Shown here piece by piece: positions 56,101-57,835 of a DNA stretch of 57,835 nt; position 1 is the first letter of the stretch, and every line of letters starts with the position of its first letter. The stretch is from positions 196,840,609 through 196,898,443 of the forward strand of contig JBOZIK010000001.1 of the NCBI GenBank assembly GCA_051453625.1, in the 5' to 3' direction. This DNA comes from Welwitschia mirabilis (lineage: Eukaryota; Gnetophyta; Gnetopsida; Welwitschiales). The translations under genes and the position numbers were made by a program. Under the pieces are notes generated by a model. The model did no database searches. It was not told where the DNA came from and worked only from the letters and a program-made list of their open reading frames with translations.

Positions 56101-57391
56101 CCAAATCATTTAATCAAGTCCCTTGAGTATTTGGATAGAGAGATGAAAATTCTATGTTTTGTATGTTTTATTTGAGTGCCAAGAAACACATGAACTTCAC
56201 TAAAAATACACATTTCAAAATGTATTATCATAATGCTAGTGAATTCTTTTGAGATAACTTTATTTGAGGCTCCAGAAATTATGTTCTCTACATAGATTTG
56301 AATGATGATGAAGTCCTTCTTAAGATTTTTGACAAATAAAGTTTTATCCATAGCTCCATGAATATAACCATTTTCATTAAGAAATGTTGCTAATTTTTCA
56401 TACCAAGCCCTTAGAGCTTGTTTTAAACCATACAAAGCCTTTTTGATTCTATATACATGATTTGGTTTGTGAGGATCTATGAAACCTTGAGTTTGTACTA
56501 CATAAACTTATTTGTTAAGAGTTCCATCTAAAAAGGCACTTTTCACGTCCATCTAAAAAACTGTAATGTTTTTAGAAGTCACATATGATAGAAATATTCT
56601 AATATTATCTAGATTAGTTACTAAAGTGAATGTTCCCCTACATATATTCCTTCAATTTGGTTGTATCCTTGGTCCACTAATCTTTCCTTATTCTTAATCA
56701 CATTATTTTGTTCATCACACTTATTCTTAAATATCCTTTTTATTCCAATTACATTTTGATCTTTTGGTCTTTCTATAAGTTTTCAAACATCATCTATTTT
56801 AAATTATTAAAGTTCATCTTGCATAGCCAATATCTATTCTTCAAGAAATTCTACCTCTTTAAATTTTTTGGGTTGAATTTGAAGACATAATAAATGTGGG
56901 TACAAAAGTTTTTAAGAGAGTTTGTTGTTCAAATTTTTTGAGTTAACATCTCTAATTATGAACTTTAGTGGGTGATCTTTTAGCTCTTTAAATGTTTTGA
57001 AAGTAATCTCTTGAGATGGTTCTTCTTCCTTTTTTATTGTTACTTCTTTTATTATGGAGGTGCTTGGAGTTATCTTTTCTTCACCATTTGAAAAAAGAAG
57101 TCTTATNNNNNNNNNNNNNNNNNNNNNNNNNNNNNNNNNNNNNNNNNNNNNNNNNNNNNNNNNNNNNNNNNNNNNNNNNNNNNNNNNNNNNNNNNNNNNN
57201 NNNNNNATGTTCTTAAAGGCTGCATATAAGAGAAACATTCTAAAACTGTCTAGTCTAGCCATTGGAGCAAATGTTTCTTCTACATCTATTCCTTTAATTT
57301 GGTTGTATCCTTGGACCACTAATCTTCTCTTGTTCTTAATCACATTATTTTGTTTATCACACTTCTTCTTAAAGATCCATTTTGTTCTCAT
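56101..57391 (-). pseudogene. Ty1/copia reverse transcriptase relic (with duplicated segment)
   Basis: From 57391: TKWIFKKKCDKQNNVIKNKR, LVVQGYNQIKGIDVEETFAP and MARLDSFRMFLLYAAFKN, the start of copia RT; a 100-N gap follows. Below the gap the same start region recurs (56564-57106), then FQMDVKSAFLDG-like residues near 56530 and [20 protein letters not shown]. The active site is YVENIISG (family YVDDIIFG), followed by [17 protein letters not shown] (56106-56435). Replacement of the second catalytic Asp excludes activity. The element continues past the window end. Confidence 0.85.
56564..57106 (-). repeat. tandem-duplicated copia segment, lower copy
   Basis: It aligns with 57207-57754 at a period of about 643 bp (anchor tggttgtatccttgg at 56658 and 57301). 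The copy ends exactly at the 100-N gap. It covers the linker before RT and the RT start. Confidence 0.8.
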
Positions 57392-57754
57392 TATGTTTCG
57401 ATCTTTTCGTCTTTCTACAAGTTTCCAAACATCATTTCTTTTGAATTTTTGAAGTTCATCTTACATAGCCCTCATCCATTCTTCAAGAGATTCTGCTTCT
57501 TCAAACTTTTTGAGTTTAATTTGAGAGACATAATAAATTTGGGTACAAAAAGTTTTAAGTTTTTAAGAGAGTTTCTTGTTCTAATTTTTGAGCTCACACC
57601 TCCAATGATAGACTCTGGTGGGTGATGTTTTAGCTCTTTAACTTTTTGGAAGTAACCTCTTGAGATGGATTTTCTTCCTTTTTGGTTATTACTTCTTTTA
57701 TTATGAAGGTACTTAGAGTTAGATGTTCTTCACCATTTGAAGAAGAAGTCTTAT
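57207..57754 (-). repeat. tandem-duplicated copia segment, upper copy
   Basis: Begins at the first base after the gap. It is less decayed than the lower copy: its RT start is open for about 60 codons while the lower copy has stops. Two elements may be joined here, or two alleles scaffolded in line. Confidence 0.8.
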
Positions 57755-57835
57755 ACAAAAGTCATCTATTTGAACATTTATATATTATTTTACTATTGGA
57801 CTTCATTTGTTGAAAACTTGGTAGGCTCTACTTTT
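57755..57835 (-). mobile_element. continuation of the copia element beyond the window
   Basis: This carries on the linker between integrase and RT. Integrase, gag, PBS and the 5' LTR would lie at higher coordinates outside the window. Confidence 0.5.

Noticed and set aside
1-57835. CRISPR arrays, operons, ribosome-binding sites, intact tRNA or rRNA genes
   Set aside because: The DNA is plant nuclear. Repeats seen are transposon-derived, and no cloverleaf-forming tRNA or rRNA segment was recognised.

Overview
This is nuclear DNA from a seed plant. The evidence is a spliced-type TM9SF (nonaspanin) gene relic, a plant-type C3HC4 RING gene, plastid psbB fragments, and the usual plant transposons: Athila-like Ty3/gypsy, Sirevirus-like Ty1/copia, CACTA, a hAT-type non-autonomous element and tRNA-derived SINEs. 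Most of the window is very AT-rich, and the transposon relics differ from family consensus largely by C-to-T and G-to-A changes, as expected for old methylated repeats. The large, gene-poor, heavily decayed landscape would suit a gymnosperm or other large-genome plant. That is inference only, and the species cannot be named. Twenty runs of N interrupt the window (3114-3612, 6193-6305, 6542-6641, 7632-7651, 9512-9611, 9938-10037, 11323-11328, 11998-12302, 13642-13743, 15414-15513, 15973-16294, 16832-16931, 18674-18729, 19578-19677, 23660-23669, 27296-27305, 30502-30601, 46883-46982, 51771-52510, 57107-57206). Nine are exactly 100 bases and are probably placeholders.

Layout. 1-8 kb: a TM9SF pseudogene that still has introns (2137-3113), a Rab-GTPase scrap (4463-4549) lying 40 bp from a CACTA transposon end (4590-4959), and two tandem psbB-like plastid fragments (6101-6898). 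8-13.6 kb, minus strand: an Athila-like gag-protease retroelement with a tRNA-Asp primer site at 13431-13448 and no visible reverse transcriptase; its protease part is present three times. 13.7-18.4 kb: AT-rich DNA with a 280-bp direct repeat around a gap. 18386-20109: a solo LTR with a perfect 5-bp target duplication. 20-25 kb: nothing recognisable. 24.95-25.8 kb: a head-to-tail cluster of tRNA-derived SINEs with one inverted arm.

26.1-28.9 kb is the only apparently functional locus: a GC- and CpG-rich island with a RING-finger E3 ligase gene on the minus strand (26477-27813), whose reading frame is interrupted by a 10-N gap. 29.86-30.25 kb is a 137-bp tandem repeat. 30.4-33.0 kb is a roughly 1.1-kb segment duplicated in tandem; one copy carries a 392-bp hAT-like insertion with an 8-bp target duplication, and the other shows the empty site.

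36.08-46.01 kb is a complete but decayed Athila-type Ty3/gypsy element on the plus strand (LTR, PBS, gag, protease, RT, RNase H, integrase, PPT, LTR). 47 kb holds a retroelement primer-binding site for initiator tRNA-Met. 51.52 kb to the window end is the 3' part of a Sirevirus-like Ty1/copia element on the minus strand: pol, then an extra post-pol ORF with a poly-glutamate tail, then PPT and 3' LTR. Its LTR is the same family as the solo LTR at 18.4 kb.

The genes do not form a pathway. The window is one small gene island in layered, mostly dead mobile DNA. I found no CRISPR array, tRNA gene, rRNA gene or prokaryote-type operon.
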